From Thermacetogenium phaeum DSM 12270 (GTDB lineage: Bacteria > Bacillota > DSM-12270 > Thermacetogeniales > Thermacetogeniaceae): a stretch of DNA of 64,000 nucleotides. Location of the stretch: NCBI RefSeq assembly GCF_000305935.1, contig NC_018870.1, positions 1,845,001 to 1,909,000 of the forward strand, in the 5' to 3' direction. Both the position numbers and the translations under genes were made by a program. The first letter of the stretch is position 1; every line of letters starts with the position of its first letter. The notes beneath the pieces are model-generated. The model was given only the letters and a program-made list of their open reading frames with translations. It ran no database searches and was not told the origin of the DNA. Below, in pieces: positions 43,564 to 53,000 of this stretch.

Positions 43564-44931
43564 CTACCTCTCGATCTGCTTCCCCAGGGTCAAGGCTGCC
43601 AGGAGCTGCTGGCCTGAGGCCCTCCGGGGCAGGGATAGTGTAGTAACCGCAATCTCATTGACGGGAACCGCCGCCAGGGTGCCGTCAGGATTCCTCTTTT
43701 CCCTGTCCCCATAATAGGCGATGGCATGGATCACGTAATACTCATCCCGGTGCCTGCCCAGGTAAAGCATCACATGCCCCGGCATGTGCAGGGTCGCTCC
43801 GGGAAGCAGCCGATCGAGCAGGCGTTTCCTCTCTCCCTCACCGGCATTTGCAAAGAAAACGCCCTTCCCGGGCACGAGCTCCTGCTCCCTGGAGTTCCGG
43901 GGGAATTGAAACCCAAAACTGCGGTAAACATCCCTGACAAAGGCCGAGCAATCCCGCAAATTGAAGCGCCCACCCCAGCTGTAGCGCTCCCCCAGCATCT
44001 TAAAGGCCTGCCTGATTATGCCGGCACGGGTATAGGACAAATAGCCCTCGGAGACGTCAGCAACCCGGGGCACGAGGGCGAGTTTAAAGGCCAGCTCCCC
44101 GTTTTTCCCCCTTACCGGCAGCTTCACCACATAGTTGCCCGCGGGTGAATGGTTGTCGACCGCCTCCGGGATCTCTTCCGGTGCGGCAAGAGGAATCCGG
44201 GAACCCATCAAAAACTCCAGTTCCGAAACCTCCGGTGAACAGGGGTTGTATCCCAGCCTCAACCTGCTCCCGGTAACCACCAGAAAGGATTTACTCTCGA
44301 GGTAATCAAGCCAGGCCTCCCTGCTGCGGGCAACGGCCAGGTCGGCAGCAGCCACCCAGCCCCTGGAAAAGGAGGCCTGCACAAAGAACCATTCCCCACC
44401 GGCGCTCTCATGCAGGACGATCACCGGCTCTGCCGGGTCGAGGGCGGTTTCCTGAAAGAGATCGAACTCCCGCTCCTCCGGGCGCTCGGTGATCATCGCT
44501 GCTGCAGGAAATGCCCTGATGCCGGTGGGCCTCACCGTGCAGGCATAGTGCACCCTGTTAACCTCTCTGATCCCCTGCAGGTTCATCTCCCGCGACAGCT
44601 CTTCCCAAAAGAAGGCCCCCAGCCGGCGCCCCCCAAGATAAAGCTCCCTGTCCGGCTGCTTCCTTTCTTCCAACAGCCGCTTTAGCTCCTCTCCGGCCAT
44701 CTCCTCAGGGTACGACGCAAGATCCAGGACAATCCCGGAAAGCCTTCTCCTGACCTCCAGATTATAGGCCGCAATCTCCCCTTCACTAAGGATAATCCCA
44801 TCGGGGTCGGGCAGTTTCCGGATCCAAAACTCCGGCGTCAGTACTTCTCCGGCAGGCAGTGGAGACTTAGAGCGGCTCCGGCCGGAAGCAATACCCCTGT
44901 GGTGGCCGCAGAGGGAGAACCCTTCTTTCAT
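43564..44931 (-). CDS. SH3-type NlpC/P60 peptidase
   Basis: A 455-residue protein with the C40 cysteine-peptidase domain at its C-terminus: catalytic C328 in NLRDCSAF, H386 in PGHVMLY and H402 in YVIHAI. Upstream lie two SH3b-like domains (about 120-200 and 200-290) and an N-terminal region like that of the SH3b1/NlpC family. Such enzymes cut between D-Glu and a diamino acid in peptidoglycan peptides. No signal peptide is visible, so it may act on internalised muropeptides or use another start. ATG 44931 follows AGGAGG. Confidence 0.85.
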   Translation of the reverse strand: MKEGFSLCGHHRGIASGRSRSKSPLPAGEVLTPEFWIRKLPDPDGIILSEGEIAAYNLEVRRRLSGIVLDLASYPEEMAGEELKRLLEERKQPDRELYLGGRRLGAFFWEELSREMNLQGIREVNRVHYACTVRPTGIRAFPAAAMITERPEEREFDLFQETALDPAEPVIVLHESAGGEWFFVQASFSRGWVAAADLAVARSREAWLDYLESKSFLVVTGSRLRLGYNPCSPEVSELEFLMGSRIPLAAPEEIPEAVDNHSPAGNYVVKLPVRGKNGELAFKLALVPRVADVSEGYLSYTRAGIIRQAFKMLGERYSWGGRFNLRDCSAFVRDVYRSFGFQFPRNSREQELVPGKGVFFANAGEGERKRLLDRLLPGATLHMPGHVMLYLGRHRDEYYVIHAIAYYGDREKRNPDGTLAAVPVNEIAVTTLSLPRRASGQQLLAALTLGKQIER

Positions 44932-45017
44932 CAGCCCCTACCTCCTGGAAAAATCTTCACCCCTGTTTTAAATTATGACCTAATGCTATAATTTATTTAT
45001 TGCGCACTGAGGTGATC

Positions 45018-45455
45018 ATGATGATGAACATCAAAAAAGCGGTTGCCACAGGGTTGCAGGAAGGACTGGATACAACCTGGAATCTGGCGAAATTGATCAT
45101 CCCGATCTACTTCGTCATTACCATTCTGAAAAACACCCCTTTCTTATCCATGATCGCCTCCTTTTTTCAGCCTGCACTGGGGCTGGCAGGGGTACCTGGA
45201 GAAGCTGTCGTAGCCCTGATCATGGGGGCGTTCGTCAACGTCTACGCAGCCATCGCCGCCCTTTTGCCGCTCGTGCACTCTCTCCCTTTGAGCCCCAAGC
45301 AGATAACCATCATCGCCACAATGGTGTTGATCTGCCACAGCATACCCATGGAAAGCGCCGTCAGCCAGAAAACGGGGGTTCCCTTCTGGCTGGTGACCGT
45401 ACTGCGACTTGCCGTTGCCTTCATCATGGGAATATTATTGAATAAGGTGATGTAG
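45018..45455 (+). CDS. Gate-domain membrane protein, first of a pair
   Basis: A 145-residue membrane protein with about four hydrophobic segments and a nucleoside-recognition (Gate) domain; the GAFVNVYAAIAALLP stretch near residue 72 is typical. It forms a pair with the next gene, as SpmA and SpmB do, but is shorter than those. Three ATG codons follow GAGGTG; the first is at 45018, and the second, at 45021, has the best spacing. A transported substrate is not known. The peptidase gene on the other strand begins 86 bases upstream. Confidence 0.7.
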   Translation: MMMNIKKAVATGLQEGLDTTWNLAKLIIPIYFVITILKNTPFLSMIASFFQPALGLAGVPGEAVVALIMGAFVNVYAAIAALLPLVHSLPLSPKQITIIATMVLICHSIPMESAVSQKTGVPFWLVTVLRLAVAFIMGILLNKVM

Positions 45456-45458
45456 CGA

Positions 45459-45923
45459 ATGGAAGCAATTCTCAAAGAAGCCCTTACCGGCAGTATTAAC
45501 AGCATGCTGAAGATCGCCTGTATCGTCATTCCCTTAATGGTCGTCATGGAGCTCGCCCGCGAGGCCGACCTCCTGGAAAGATCGGCGAAGCTGTTCAGGC
45601 CCTTAACCGCTCTCCTCGGGGTCTCCCCGGCCGCCACCTTTCCCCTCCTCGCCGGCCTCGTTTTCGGGCTGGTTTACGGATCGGGGCTGATCATCCGCTC
45701 TGTGAGAGAGGGGAAAATACCCGCCGCAGAGAACTACCTGCTGAACATTTTTCTTAGCATTTGCCACGGCATGATCGAAGATACCCTGTTATTCCTGGCA
45801 GTCGGGGCCAGCGCAGTTGTGATCATCGGCGTCAGGTTAGCAGCAGGAGTGGCCATCACCAGACTCCTGGCATGTTTGCTCATCCGAAGGAGCCACCCCA
45901 CACAGAGGCTAGAATTGGGATAG
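45459..45923 (+). CDS. Gate-domain membrane protein, second of a pair
   Basis: A 154-residue membrane protein with a second Gate domain (LVFGLVYGSGLIIRS near residue 70 and CHGMIEDTLLF near 105). Its start lies three bases after the stop of its partner, so the two are co-translated and probably form a heteromeric membrane unit. Related pairs occur in spore maturation and in YjiG/YjiH-type systems, whose roles are unclear. The last ~15 residues are basic and soluble. Confidence 0.7.
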   Translation: MEAILKEALTGSINSMLKIACIVIPLMVVMELAREADLLERSAKLFRPLTALLGVSPAATFPLLAGLVFGLVYGSGLIIRSVREGKIPAAENYLLNIFLSICHGMIEDTLLFLAVGASAVVIIGVRLAAGVAITRLLACLLIRRSHPTQRLELG

Positions 45924-45937
45924 AAAGGAAGGAAGAT

Positions 45938-46597
45938 ATGGCTTCTGATGAGGAAAAACGGGAAAAAAGGCTGGCCGCAGAAGTGCTGAAACGCCTGAGC
46001 AGAGAACATCCGGACGCCGGACCGCGCCTTCACTTCTCCAACCCCTATCAGGCGCTGGTGGCCACCATCCTTTCCGCCCAGACCACCGATGAACAGGTAA
46101 ACAGGGTAACACCCATCTTCTTCAAAAGGTATCCGGATGTAACGGCGCTGGCCCGCGCCAGTGTAGATGAGGTGGCAGACGTCATCAAGTCAACAGGGCT
46201 GTACAGGTCGAAGGCCGCCCATCTCGTGGCCGCAGCCAAAAAGATAGCTGCCGAACACGGCGGAGAGGTGCCAAGCGACCTCCACCCCCTTCTGGAGCTT
46301 CCGGGGGTGGGGAGAAAAACCGCCAACGTCGTCCTCGCCAACGCCTTCGGCAAACCGGGGCTCGGAGTGGACACCCACGTCCACAGGGTTGCCAACAGGA
46401 TCGGCCTATGCTCGGAGAAGCACCCCGAGGGAACGGAGAAGAGGCTCAAGGAGTTGCTTCCGGAAAGGGATTGGGGAAGAGCCCACCACCTCCTGATCTT
46501 TCACGGACGGCGGTTCTGCCGGGCGAGGAAACCGGAATGCCCCTCCTGCGTTTTACGGGACATCTGCAGAAGCTCCCCTTCAGCTTCACTTAAGTGA
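45938..46597 (+). CDS. nth: Endonuclease III
   Basis: A 219-residue HhH-GPD DNA glycosylase/AP lyase that removes oxidised pyrimidines. The catalytic lysine K127 is in PGVGRKTANV, the catalytic aspartate D145 in GVDTHVHR, and the 4Fe-4S cysteines are C194, C201, C204 and C210 (spacing 6, 2, 5). ATG 45938 follows GGAAGGAAG; an earlier frame runs over the previous gene and is not used. It lies 14 bases after the Gate pair and may share its transcript. Confidence 0.96.
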   Translation: MASDEEKREKRLAAEVLKRLSREHPDAGPRLHFSNPYQALVATILSAQTTDEQVNRVTPIFFKRYPDVTALARASVDEVADVIKSTGLYRSKAAHLVAAAKKIAAEHGGEVPSDLHPLLELPGVGRKTANVVLANAFGKPGLGVDTHVHRVANRIGLCSEKHPEGTEKRLKELLPERDWGRAHHLLIFHGRRFCRARKPECPSCVLRDICRSSPSASLK

Positions 46598-46813
46598 AAA
46601 CTCCGAAACACGGTTGACCCTGAGAACCCCAGATCGGATTGTTACGTGGCTTTAACCAGGACCGGCTCCGGGCCACGACCATTTCCAAGGAACGGGGATA
46701 GTTAGTTAAACGGAATGCATCCACCGGGAGAATATTTATCGGTATCTCGAAGAGCCAAAAAGCTCGTGACTGCACATAGGGTCATCCGGTGATTTTGTTA
46801 ATTCGCTCGTTTT

Positions 46814-47821
46814 CTAATCGCTGACATCAATTCTGGTCATCATCCCTCCCGGAAACTGGTCATTGTTCACCAGGTGATGGTATTCTCTATCGTACAGGTA
46901 GTATTGCCCGGGAGTGGTCGGAGCAATGACGATATCGGCACTTTGCCCTGAACCCAGGGTAATGCCCGTTATTTCATAGGTGGCATCCAACGACGGGCTT
47001 GCCAGGGGGAAGCCATCCTCGGCAATCACCCTGCCCACAAGACCGCCCAGATAAAAAGTGTGGTTCTGAAAACCGGCATTGATAACCCTTAACAGCACCC
47101 GTTGCCCAACCCGGCAGCTTACGCCGGACCCATACGGCTGGCCGGAGTTATTGTTGCCGTTAAGGGTATCGGGAAAACAGCGTCCGTTAATCACCCAGTA
47201 GTCAGGTTTGAACCTCAACATATTGTAGTAGGCTCCGGGGACAACGCTATTGTGCATTGTGCTATCGATTTCGGCCAGGACCAGTACCTTTTCAACGTCA
47301 TAAAAAGAACCCGTCCCGGAACCATATGCCGTCTTATAGTTGGGATGACCCGGCGTATTATAGCCGGGTGGCCTCACCACAATAACGCCGTAAATACCCA
47401 TTTGCACCTGTTTTTCGGAGTTGAATCCGCTTTCATACAGATAGATGCCGGGTTTTACAGCTTTAAACTGATAGACTATGAACAGATCGGAGGATTCGTC
47501 CAGATAATCGGCCAATGAGATCATGATCCTTCCTGAATATTGGGGCTGGACGGGCTGAGGGATAAAAGGGCCGCCCGGAAATTTGGTTACCATCACATTT
47601 TCCTGCCCGGGAAAAATCAGGGACAGCGGTTCCCCTAAAGGCTTCATGAAATTAGCAACTAAGTTTACAACCACTCGGTCGCCGGCCACAGCCTCTATGA
47701 AGGGACCCGGAGTTTGGGGAAAGCCGAACAATTCACCGGTTAAACCCCAAAAGGGGATGCTTTTGCCAGGTAAGGACAGCAACCCGGCGGCAACCTGAAA
47801 ATTCTTGATAACAATCGCCAT
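46814..47821 (-). CDS. Multicopper oxidase-like protein C, ligand-poor
   Basis: A 335-residue two-domain cupredoxin protein of the multicopper oxidase family. Both copper motif sites have decayed: domain 1 has FPGQ (70-73) where HWHG is expected and YESGFNSEKQ where the HCH motif should be, and domain 2 keeps only isolated histidines (NHTF, and YHH near the end). It therefore cannot bind a trinuclear cluster alone and may be a structural subunit. There is no signal peptide. GGAAAGGAGCGTC precedes the ATG, the same leader as for protein A. It is the last gene of the operon. Confidence 0.8.
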   Translation of the reverse strand: MAIVIKNFQVAAGLLSLPGKSIPFWGLTGELFGFPQTPGPFIEAVAGDRVVVNLVANFMKPLGEPLSLIFPGQENVMVTKFPGGPFIPQPVQPQYSGRIMISLADYLDESSDLFIVYQFKAVKPGIYLYESGFNSEKQVQMGIYGVIVVRPPGYNTPGHPNYKTAYGSGTGSFYDVEKVLVLAEIDSTMHNSVVPGAYYNMLRFKPDYWVINGRCFPDTLNGNNNSGQPYGSGVSCRVGQRVLLRVINAGFQNHTFYLGGLVGRVIAEDGFPLASPSLDATYEITGITLGSGQSADIVIAPTTPGQYYLYDREYHHLVNNDQFPGGMMTRIDVSD

Positions 47822-47844
47822 GCATAGACGCTCCTTTCCGCAGA

Positions 47845-48999
47845 TTACTTCAGCACCCCGATATCAGGGGAAAGCGAAGGATAAATGGCAATCCAGGTCA
47901 TCATCCCGCCGGGAAATTCACCCCAGTTGGTTATCTGCAGCTCTTCATGGGAATGCAGCATAAAGTAATACTCACCGAACTCATTGTACGAAATAACCCC
48001 TACCGGGATATCACCTTTTACCCCGAAGTAAGGACTGCCGCTCCACATCGTCCATCCGGCATCGCCGATACCCATATTCCTCAAGTTGGGTAGGGTTGTA
48101 GGGATGGGGTTATCAGGGGTGAATCCCAAGCCTTCCCAGCGATAAATCAGATCGTAGGTCTGACCCGCACCGACCAGGACGGTGAAGCGTTGATAAGAGA
48201 GATCCGTACCGCCATTCCTCAGCAGCCTCCCATCCTTTCCGATTACCCTGGTATGTGCGCCATGAGGGTGAAGGGGGTGGTTATCAACGCCGGCACCGAT
48301 ATACCGCATCAGTATCTTTTCACCAGGCTGCCCCATGACCATGGAACCATACGGCTGGTGAGGAAGGTAATCCACGTCGTCCATCATCATTGTGTCAACG
48401 GCACAACGTCCATTCAAAGTCCAGTAGCGGGGTAGATATCTATTAACAAGATACGGCCTGCCCTCTTCCACGGCCTGGTGCAGTTGGGGGTCAATTTCCC
48501 CTGTTATCAACAGGTATTCCCGCTCAAATTCCGTATCCGTCCCGGCGCCGTATGCCGTCCTGTATTCCCTGACATCCGGATTGTAATCGGCAGGCCGCAC
48601 CACCAGGGCTCCATACAACCCCATAGGAACCTGTTTGTGGGGGCTGGAGCCACTCTCGTATACGAATGTTCCGGGATGTGTAGGTGTAAACGTATATGAA
48701 ACCGTTCCTCCCGGTTCGGCATGATTGACAAAGGACTTCAACCGGCCGTTGATATATTGAGGCTGAACCGGTCGTTCCTCCACCATGACTGCCGTTTGGC
48801 CCGGAAAGAAAACGGAAACAGGTTCGGACAGAGTATTGAACAGGTTAACGGTCACCGTTTCCCCCTGCTTAGCAATAATATGAGGGCCCGGCAGCAGCGC
48901 AGGACCGGTTTCCTCTTTTGCAAAACCCCAAAAATAGATGCTGTTGCCGTCTGGGGTGCTCAAATAGCCTTCCTTGGCCCAAAGGTTTATTACAGGCAT
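47845..48999 (-). CDS. Multicopper oxidase-like protein B, domain 2 ligands only
   Basis: A 384-residue two-domain cupredoxin protein. Domain 1 has lost its ligands (FPGQ at 65-68, YESGSSPHKQ at about 114-123). Domain 2 keeps HPLHPHG at 241-247 and HSH at 349-351, that is two HxH pairs for a trinuclear site, but serine stands where the T1 cysteine should be. It is thus the complement of protein A. There is no signal peptide. ATG 48999 follows GGAGAG. The spacing to its neighbours is about 23-60 bases. Confidence 0.82.
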   Translation of the reverse strand: MPVINLWAKEGYLSTPDGNSIYFWGFAKEETGPALLPGPHIIAKQGETVTVNLFNTLSEPVSVFFPGQTAVMVEERPVQPQYINGRLKSFVNHAEPGGTVSYTFTPTHPGTFVYESGSSPHKQVPMGLYGALVVRPADYNPDVREYRTAYGAGTDTEFEREYLLITGEIDPQLHQAVEEGRPYLVNRYLPRYWTLNGRCAVDTMMMDDVDYLPHQPYGSMVMGQPGEKILMRYIGAGVDNHPLHPHGAHTRVIGKDGRLLRNGGTDLSYQRFTVLVGAGQTYDLIYRWEGLGFTPDNPIPTTLPNLRNMGIGDAGWTMWSGSPYFGVKGDIPVGVISYNEFGEYYFMLHSHEELQITNWGEFPGGMMTWIAIYPSLSPDIGVLK

Positions 49000-49058
49000 C
49001 TTGCTCTCTCCTTTTATTCTCATAGGTGTTACTGGTTATGCCGGCACCCGTTCCACGT

Positions 49059-50057
49059 CTAAGGCGCCGGCAATACCCTGATTTCCGTGATCATCCCGCC
49101 AAACGATTTCCCCGCATTGGTATTCTTGTGCCAGTTGCGGTTATAAAGGGGATAGATTCCGGCAGACGGAGCAGTAAAGATCGCATCAACAGTTTGCCCC
49201 GCAGCAATAAAGATTGCATTCCTCCAGCGGCTGAGGTCTTCACCGTTATATCCCCGCAGCTGCCGGGCATCAAGCCCCACGACCTTCAAAGATATCCCCA
49301 GCACCTGGATGCTGTGCTGCTGATATCCAAGGTTTACAAAACGCAGCAACACCTTCTCCCCCTCGTAAGCCTCAATGAGGGATGAATAAGGTTGCATAGG
49401 CAAAGACGGGTCAGCGGCGGGTCTGACCGTGTCCGGATAGCTCCGCCCGTTGATTAACCAGTATTCCGGGCTGTATTCCGTCCAATCGAACTCCTGGACA
49501 TTTTCCAGCAGGTAATGGGGTTCGGCATCCAGTTCGGTCAGAAAAACTAGAGCTTCCCTGTCAAAGGCGGTGCTTTCGTCATTGTAGGCGAACTTCCCTC
49601 CCAGATCTATTTCCAGCCGGGGACGTACCGTCAGGGGACCTACCATCCCCATCTGGATATGCTCTACAGGTTCAAAATGGCAGTGATAGATGTAGGTACC
49701 GGGGTCCAGCGGCCGATAATAATAGGTGAAATCCCGGCCTACCGGAACGGAGATCGACGCCTCGGGAACTCCATCCCATATAGGAATTTGATTGGGAAAA
49801 CCATGCCAATGTATGGTATGGGTGTCATCCAAATCCGGCCGGTTCGGAAAACCCAGGTTAGTCAGGGTTAAATAAACCTCATCACCCTCGTAGACTTGCA
49901 GCAACGGGGCAAGCAGGGTAGCCCTGCCGCGGTATTCAAAAATCCGGTCTTCAGGAACACCGGTAATATCCACAAAACCAAATATGTAGTGCCTGGTACT
50001 GTCGGGCATAACAACCCACCCGTCTGTTGCACCAAAACGCTTTCTTACTGTAGCCAT
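49059..50057 (-). CDS. Multicopper oxidase-like protein A, domain 1 ligands with T1 site
   Basis: A 332-residue two-domain cupredoxin protein. Domain 1 has HTIHWHG (H80, H83, H85) and HCH 125-127 followed by H133 and M138. This supplies a complete T1 set (H80, C126, H133, M138) and two HxH pairs of a trinuclear cluster. Domain 2 keeps only single histidines (H248, H310). In two-domain laccases the cluster forms at the interface of neighbouring subunits, so protein B could supply the missing pairs. No signal peptide is seen. ATG 50057 follows GGAAAGGAGCGTC. Confidence 0.85.
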   Translation of the reverse strand: MATVRKRFGATDGWVVMPDSTRHYIFGFVDITGVPEDRIFEYRGRATLLAPLLQVYEGDEVYLTLTNLGFPNRPDLDDTHTIHWHGFPNQIPIWDGVPEASISVPVGRDFTYYYRPLDPGTYIYHCHFEPVEHIQMGMVGPLTVRPRLEIDLGGKFAYNDESTAFDREALVFLTELDAEPHYLLENVQEFDWTEYSPEYWLINGRSYPDTVRPAADPSLPMQPYSSLIEAYEGEKVLLRFVNLGYQQHSIQVLGISLKVVGLDARQLRGYNGEDLSRWRNAIFIAAGQTVDAIFTAPSAGIYPLYNRNWHKNTNAGKSFGGMITEIRVLPAP

Positions 50058-50078
50058 CTCCGACGCTCCTTTCCAGGG

Positions 50079-53000
50079 CTAAGGAACGAGCATGTGCTCA
50101 TAGGCCCCGATATCGTAGCCCGTTCCCTGGGGCCTGGTATTGCCATCGAAATCTTTTTCCGGGGCATTAAAGGTTTCAGTCTCTCCGGCGACCCTGTCGA
50201 TACCCCGGTCGATCACCGGGGAACCCCCGGTAAGATGGTAATCACCGGTTAGTTCGGGATCAACGGTCACTATCCTGACCGACTTGAAGTCCGGTTCCAT
50301 ATTGAATGCTACAGCCGTTACCTCAGTATCGTACTCACTCACAAATTCCGGATCCACGTAGATATTGTTGCTGCCTCCGTCATACGATCGTGACAAGCTG
50401 CAGTATTGAGGATTAAACAGAGCAGGGCCCCCAAAAACCTCTAAATCCATAATGTTAACAGGTTGCGGGTCCCCGGCGGCCCCTATGCCGCCGATGCCCC
50501 CCCTGCCGTTGTTCAGATCCTGATTAAAAGTACCGGCTCTGTTATCCCAGAAAATATTATTAAACAGGACCGGATCGCTGTAACCGGGAGAGCCGGGGTG
50601 CACTACATCGAGGTAAGCCCGGAAAGCAGCACTGTGAGGTTCACTTACAAGCCCGGCGCCGTGAGGCCTGCCGTCGCTGTCCTCCGCCGTGGCAGTAGTG
50701 ATGTTCTTGGCAATGGTGTTGTTCACAATTACGACGTTGGAGGCATCATCAAGAGCTACGCCACCCCCCAGGTCGGTGGAAACATTGTTGACAACAACGT
50801 TGTTGTAAATGTTGATCCGGTAATCCAGGGGCTGCAGCAACCGGATCCCCCCGCCGTCATCGTTGGCAAGGTTGCCCTGGATGAGATTATTATAGATATC
50901 GACCTCCCCCGAGCCGGCAGTCAGTGTTTCCGGGGGGACGGGCTGTTCCCCGCCCACAAACACACCTGCACCCTCGTCAAAGGAGGCGTTAAACAGCACA
51001 CGATTATGGTGGATCTTACCACCGGGGCTGTAACCGTAGTGGGATATGCCTCCACCGTATTCAGCGGAGTAATTGCCGCAGATATCGTTATAAGCGATTT
51101 CGTAGTTGTCGGCACCGTTGAAGATACCGATACCACCGGCCAGGCTGATGCCGCCGTTGTTCAGGATGCGGTTGTGGTGGATGTAAATGTTATCATTGTA
51201 ATTGTCTCCGACATAGGCCGTTCCGATGGTAATAGCCCCGCCGAAACCACCACCGTTGCTCTGGATAATGTTATTGCTGATAACCAGATAACTGCAATGT
51301 GCATTAACATATATTCCGCCGCCCTCTTCACCCCTTGCCCCGGTGATCCTGAAACCGTCCACCTGGGGTCTAAAGGCACCGCTGAACGCCCCTGCTCTGG
51401 CAACCACAGTTAATACCTGGCCCCTGCTTATCTCTTTTACCCGGTCTGGTGGCACCAGTTCCGGCCCGTCAAATTCAATACCGGACAGTTTGTCAAGCCA
51501 CCTGTCGCGATAAGTTAGAAAGAAGCGGCCATCGATGACGGTTCCCGCAACTGCGGATCCGTCCGGCCTGATGCCTCCGGGTCCCCGACCCTGGAGCTTG
51601 ACGTTCTTGTACAGGATCGGGTTTTCGTAATAAGTTTCTGCTGATACGACAATAATTGCCCCGTCAGGCGCACTGTCTATAGCATCCTGAATAGTGGTAA
51701 AATCCTGTGTGCCATCCTTTTTCACCGTAATGACGGGCGGCCAGTATACCCCCTGCCGGCGCAGGTGAAAGGTGATGCCTGTCGGGCTGGTTTTTCCGGC
51801 GGCGTTGGTTACCAGCAGTTGCGTAGGGCCCGGGGGTACGGCATTGAATCCCCGGGGAACAAGGACACGAATGAGCCGGTCGGTCCACTCCAGGATGTCG
51901 ATTTCCTTCCCGTTCAAGGTTACCTTACCGGGAGAATCCCCGAAACCCGTGCCCAGTATGGTAACAGTCCGGTTATCATCATTCTGGTGCATCACGTTTG
52001 CCTGGATACGGCTGACCCGGAATATTTGAGGTGTATCTGCCGGAACAGCACATTGCGGGGGCTGCGAGAATTGTGCTCCGGGCGTTCCGACAAAAGCCGT
52101 GATCGGGAATAAGGCCACATCGGCATAAGTTGTTTTCCCGGGCCAGACATCAAAAACCATCTTCAGGGTCTGGTAATTAGGGTTGTAGTGCTCATTGGGA
52201 TTGTCCGGATCCCCAGGATCGTTCCCGATGACCTGGTACATCCCCGGGGCCACTCCGGAGGGGGTAGGTACATTACGGGTGTAGGTGGACGGTAACAGCA
52301 CCTCGAAGATGCCGTTGACATCGGAATGAACCGTGGTTATCAACCTGCCGGCAAAATCCCTGATGCCCACGGGGGTGTTGGGGATACCTCTTTTTTCACC
52401 GTAGTATATGAAACCAGGATTGGTCTCGAGGTTGACATCATCCAGCAGGAAGCCAACAATGCGGCCGGGAATGGGAACATCGGTATACAGGAAGAAGTCG
52501 GCTGTGGCGTTAAGCCCTTCGGAAACCCTTACGATCTTCTTGGTGGTATCAATGCCGGGAGGTGCCGGGTAGTAAGGCGGGGGCGCCATGCGCATGAGAA
52601 AAGTTTGGGCACTTCCTGCGAATTCATCCCCCTGATCGGTATTGACGGAGCCATCCCTATCAATCGCCTTATATCCGGTGGGTGGTACCACCTCCACGAT
52701 ATAAGTGCCGGAAGGAAGCGGTATTTCTACCGCATCGGGGTGGCTGTAATAAGGATCCCAGCAGGTCTCAAAGGCGTAACCGCCGTCAAACCCCCCGGGT
52801 CTGATCTGGTTGGAGATGTTGGGAACCTCGGTACAGTTCTGGTCAACGTTGCCGTCGGGATCCATGCACCCGGTGGGGTGTTCCCAGGCCTCTGTAGTAA
52901 CGGTGTTGATAAGGTTTCCCTGAACCACTTTGCCGTCCGAATCCGTAATTGCTGCGTAAAGGTTAAGGGTTACGTTCGGAATCCCGGGTTCGTAATCTTC

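Noticed and set aside
50463-51413. 316-codon frame on the plus strand
   Set aside because: It is antisense to the beta-helix part of the giant protein, with no ribosome binding site and no protein-like composition.
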